Shown here in pieces: positions 60,109-64,000 of a DNA stretch of 64,000 nucleotides (position 1 is its first letter; every line of letters begins with the position of its first letter). The notes below the pieces were generated by a model. The model was not told where the DNA came from, did no database searches, and saw nothing but the letters and a program-made list of their open reading frames with translations. Made by a program: the position numbers and the translations under genes. This stretch comes from Escarpia spicata (lineage: Eukaryota > Annelida > Polychaeta > Sabellida > Siboglinidae): assembly GCA_963995525.1 (NCBI GenBank), contig OZ023213.1:42516276-42580275 (forward strand). The letters run 5' to 3'.

Positions 60109-61770
60109 TTAGACCAGTACAGAAACATACAGTCCTGTGTTATATGTAAGTGTTGTGAGACCAGTACAGAAACATACAGCCCTGTGTGATATGTAAGTGT
60201 TGTTAGACCAGTACAGAAACATACAGTCCTGTGAGATATGTAAGTGTTGTGAGACCAGTACAGGAACATACAGTCCTGTGTGATATGTAAGTGTTGTGAG
60301 ACCAGTACAGGAACATACAGCCCTGTGTGATATGTAAGAGTTGTTAGACCAGTACAGAAACATACAATCCTGTGTGATATGTAAGAGTTGTTAGACCAGT
60401 ACAGAAACATACAGCCCTGTGTGATATGTAAGTGTTGTGAGACCAGTACAGGAACATATAGTCCTGTGGGATATGTAAGTGTTGTTAGACCAGTACAGAA
60501 ACATACAGCCCCGTGTGATATGTAAGTGTTGTGAGACCAGTACAGAAACATGCAGTCCTGTGTGATATGTAAGTGTTGTTACACCAGTACAGGAACATAC
60601 ATCCCTGTGTGATATGTAAGTGTTGTGAGACAAGTACAGGAACATACAGCCTTGTGTGAGACGTAAGTGTTGTGAGACCAGTACAGAAACATACAGTCCT
60701 GTGTGATATGTAAGTGTTGTGAGACCAGTACAGGAACATACAATCCTGTGTGATATGTAAGTGTTGTGAGACTAGTACAGAAACATACAGCCTTTGTGAA
60801 ATGTAAGTGTTGTTAGACCAGTACAGAAACATACAGTCCTGTGTGATACGTAAGTGTTGTGAGACCAGTACAGGAACATACAGCCCTGTGTGATATGTAA
60901 GTGTTGTTAGACCAGTACAGAAACATATAGTCCTGTGTGATATATAAGTGTTGTTAGACCAGTACAGATACATACAGTCCTGTGTGATATGTAAGTGTTG
61001 TGAGATCAGTAAGGAACATTCAGCCCTGTGTGATGTGTAAGGGTTGTTAGACCAGTACAGAAACATACAGAACTGTGTGATATGTAAGTGTTGTTAGACC
61101 AGTACAGAAACAAACAGTCCTGTGTGATATGTAAGTGTTGTGAGACCAGTACAGAAACATACAGCCCTGTGTGATAGGTAAGTTTTGTTAGACCAGTACA
61201 GAAAAATACACTCCTGTGTGATATGTAAGTGTTGTTAGACCAGTACAGAAACATACAGTCCTGTGAGATATGTAAGTGTTGTGAGACCAGTACAGGAACA
61301 TACAGTCCTGTGTGATATGTAAGTGTTGTGAGACCAGTACAGGAACATACATCCCTGTGTGATATGTAAATGTTGTTAGACCAGTACAGAAACATACAGG
61401 CCTGTGTGATATGTAAATGTTGTGAGACCAGTACAGAAACATACAGCCCTGTGTGATATGTAAGTGTTGTGAGACCAGTACAGAAACATGCAGTCCTGTG
61501 TGATATGTAATGTTTTTACACCAGTACAGGAACATACAGCCCTGTGTGATATGTAAGTGTTGTGAGACCAGTAGAGGAACATACAGCCCTGTGTGATATG
61601 TAAATGTTGTGAGACCAGTACAGAAACATACAGTCCTGTGTGATATGTAAGTGTTGTGAGACAAGTACAGGAACATACAGCCTTGTGTGATACGTAAGTG
61701 TTGTGAGACCAGTACAGAAACATACAGCGCTGTGTGATATGTAAGTGTTGTCAGACCAGTACAGAAACAT
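60109..61770. repeat. higher-order repeat D, copy 2
   Basis: Partner of 58,184-59,940, two 47-bp units shorter. Confidence 0.8.
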
Positions 61771-64000
61771 ACAGAACTGTGTGATATGTAAGTGTTGTTA
61801 GACCAGTACAGGAACATACAATCCTTTGTGATACGTAAGTGTTGTGAGACCAGTACAGGAACATACAGTCCTGTGTGATATGTAAGTGTTGTGAGACCAG
61901 TACAGGAACATACAGTCCTGTATGATATGTAAGTGTTGTGAGACAAGTAAAGAAACAAACAGTCCTGTGTGATATGTAAGTGTTGTGAGGCCAGTACAGA
62001 AACATACAGCCCTGTGTGATATGTAAGTGTTGTTAGACCAGTACAGGAACATACAGCCCTGTGTGATATGTAAGTGTTGTTAGACCAGTACAGGAACATA
62101 CAGTCCTGTGTGATATGTAAGTGTTGTTAGACCAGTACAGGAACATACAGTCCTGTGTGATATGTAAGTGTTGTTAGACCAGTACAGGAACATACAGCCC
62201 TGCTTGATATGTAAGAGTTGTGAGACCATTACAGGAACATACAGCCCTGTGTGATATGTAAGTGTTGTTAGACCAGTACAGAAATATACAGCCCTGTGTG
62301 ATATGTAAGTGTTGTTAGACTAGTAAAGAGAAACATACAGTCCTGTGTGATATGTAAGTGTTGTTAGACCAGTACAGAAAAATACAGTCCTGTGTGATAT
62401 GTAAGTGTTGTGAGACCAGTACAGGAACATACAGCCCTGTGTGATATGTAAGTGTTGTTAGACCAGTACAGAAACATACAGGCCTGTGTGATACGTAAAT
62501 GTTGTGAGACCAGTACAGAAACATACAGCCCTGTGTGATATGTAAGTGTTGTGAGACCAGTACAGGAACATATAGTCCTGTGGGATATGTAAGTGTTGTT
62601 AGACCAGTACAGAAACATACAGCCCCGTGTGATATGTAAGTGTTGTGAGACCAGTACAGAAACATGCAGTCCTGTGTGATATATAAGTGTTGTTACACCA
62701 GTATAGGAACATACATCCCTGTGTGATATGTAAGTGTTGTGAGACAAGTACAGGAACATACAGCCCTGTGTGATATACAAATGTTGTGAGACCAGTACAG
62801 AAACATACAGTCCTGTGTGATATGTAAGTGTTGTGAGACCAGTACAGGAACATACAGCCTTGTGTGATACGTAAGTGTTGTGAGACCAGTACAGAAACAT
62901 ACAGTCCTGTGTGATATGTAAGTGTTGTGAGACCAGTACAGGAACATACAATCCTGTGTGATATGTAAGTGTTGTGAGACTAGTACAGAAACATATAGCC
63001 TTTGTGAAATGTAAGTGTTGTTAGACCAGTACAGAAACATACAGTCCTGTGTGATACGTAAGTGTTGTGAGAACAGTACAGGAACATACAGCCCTGTGTG
63101 ATATGTAAGTGTTGTTAGACCAGTACAGAAACATACAGTCCTGTGTGATATATAAGTGTTGTTAGACCAGTACAGATACATACAGTCCTGTGTGATATGT
63201 AAGTGTTGTGAGACCAGTAAGGAACATTCAGCCCTGTGTGATGTGTAAGTGTTGTTAGACCAGTACAGAAACATACTGAACTGTGTGATATGTAAGTGTT
63301 GTTAGACCAGTACAGAAACAAACAGTCCTGAGTGATATGTAAGTGTTGTGAGACCAGTACAGAAACATACAGCCCTGTGTGATAGGTAAGTTTTGTTAGA
63401 CCAGTACAGAAAAATACACTCCTGTGTGATATGTAAGTGTTGTTAGACCAGTACAGAAACGTACAGAACTGTGAGATATGTAAGTGTTGTGAGACCAGTA
63501 CAGGAACATACAGTCCTGTGTGATATGTAAGTGTTGTGAGACCAGTACAGGAACATACAGCCCTGTGTGATAGGTAAATGTTGTTAGACCAGTACAGAAA
63601 CATACAGGCCTGTGTGATATGTAAATGTTGTGAGACCAGTGCAGAAACATACAGCCCTGTGTGATATGTAAGTGTTGTGAGACCAGTACAGAAACATGCA
63701 GTCCTGTGGGATATGTAAGTGTTGTTACACCAGTACAGAAACATACAGCCCTGTGTGATATGTAAGTGTTGTGGGACCAGTACAGAAACATGCAGTCCTG
63801 TGTGATATGTAAGTGTTGTTACACCAGTACAGGAATATACAGCCCTATGTGATATGTAAGTGTTGTGAGACCAGTACAAGAACATACAGCCTTGTGTGAT
63901 ACGTAAGTGTTGTGAGACCAGTACAGAAACATACAGTCCTGTGTGATATGTAAGTGTTGTGAGACCAGTACAGGAACATACAGTCCTGTGTGATATGTAA

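Larger units (their letters stand above)
35818..64000. repeat. 47-bp satellite array (~600 units, continues past window)
   Basis: Unit of 47 bp, in pieces: cctgtgtgatatgtaagtgt, tgttagaccagtacagaaac, atacagt. The main variable sites are tgttag versus tgtgag, cagaaac versus caggaac, and the cagtcc/cagccc/cagcctt/cagtcca positions. 46-bp forms occur (ttagacagtac, gtaaggaacattcag, cagcctttgtgaaatg). The array is head-to-tail throughout with no other sequence inserted in 28 kb. All minus-strand ORFs here (up to 387 codons) are by-products: a 47-bp period cycles three frames, and the only stop in the consensus is TAA from the tgttag form. Confidence 0.97.

Noticed and set aside
35862..64000. About 90 minus-strand ORFs with Tyr/Thr/Cys-rich repeats
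   Set aside because: They follow from a 47-bp satellite whose period cycles all frames. Starts and stops depend only on which monomer variant is present, and there are no promoters or splice sites of a gene.
35818..64000. CRISPR-like array
   Set aside because: Units are contiguous with no unique spacers, and the context is a eukaryotic genome.
1..64000. tRNA, rRNA or bacterial features
   Set aside because: No cloverleaf-like or rRNA-like sequence was recognised by eye; a covariance-model scan would be needed to be sure.

Overview
This is a stretch of metazoan nuclear genome. Coding exons are short, GC-rich and bounded by GT/AG splice signals, the introns are long and AT-rich, and they are packed with transposon families typical of marine invertebrates: CR1/L2-like LINEs, pogo/Tigger transposases, a Gypsy remnant and an unnamed FEN-like nuclease family. 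I cannot fix the phylum; a spiralian (mollusc-like) or invertebrate deuterostome fits. I see no bacterial operon, rRNA or tRNA.

Reading + strand splice sites gives one probable large gene. Eight exons chain with matching intron phases: 1175-1326 (end of a Ser/Thr kinase domain), 5632-5737, 9591-9783, 10185-10800, 21739-21916, 23451-23581, 32089-32167 and 33017-35717. The product would be a protein kinase (catalytic core left of the window) with a tail of about 1,400 residues: basic and Ser-rich first, then a long Gln-rich coiled coil.

The introns hold nested mobile elements. A LINE remnant lies at 0.2-1.0 kb, a 660-bp palindrome at 1.8-2.4 kb and a Gypsy remnant at 3.2-4.9 kb. A decayed FEN/XPG-like nuclease ORF at 7.0-8.3 kb is flanked by ~300-bp inverted repeats (6.1-9.3 kb). 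A Tigger tail lies at 11.7-11.95 kb. A second FEN-like element at 12.0-14.2 kb has an inverted copy of its own Cys-rich 3' end. A Tigger transposase (20.7 to 14.9 kb, minus strand) carries a 30-bp minisatellite in its tail and is split by a + strand LINE (16,316-20,084) with a 7-bp target duplication. A nested inverted-repeat structure fills 24.3-31.1 kb.

From about 35,818 to the window end the sequence is one satellite array of ~600 units of 47 bp. It has multi-kilobase higher-order duplications, a perfect GTAAGT splice-donor core in most units, and three nearly open minus-strand frames that create many spurious ORFs. The array starts about 100 bp after the last exon, so it is either intronic or lies at the 3' edge of the gene.
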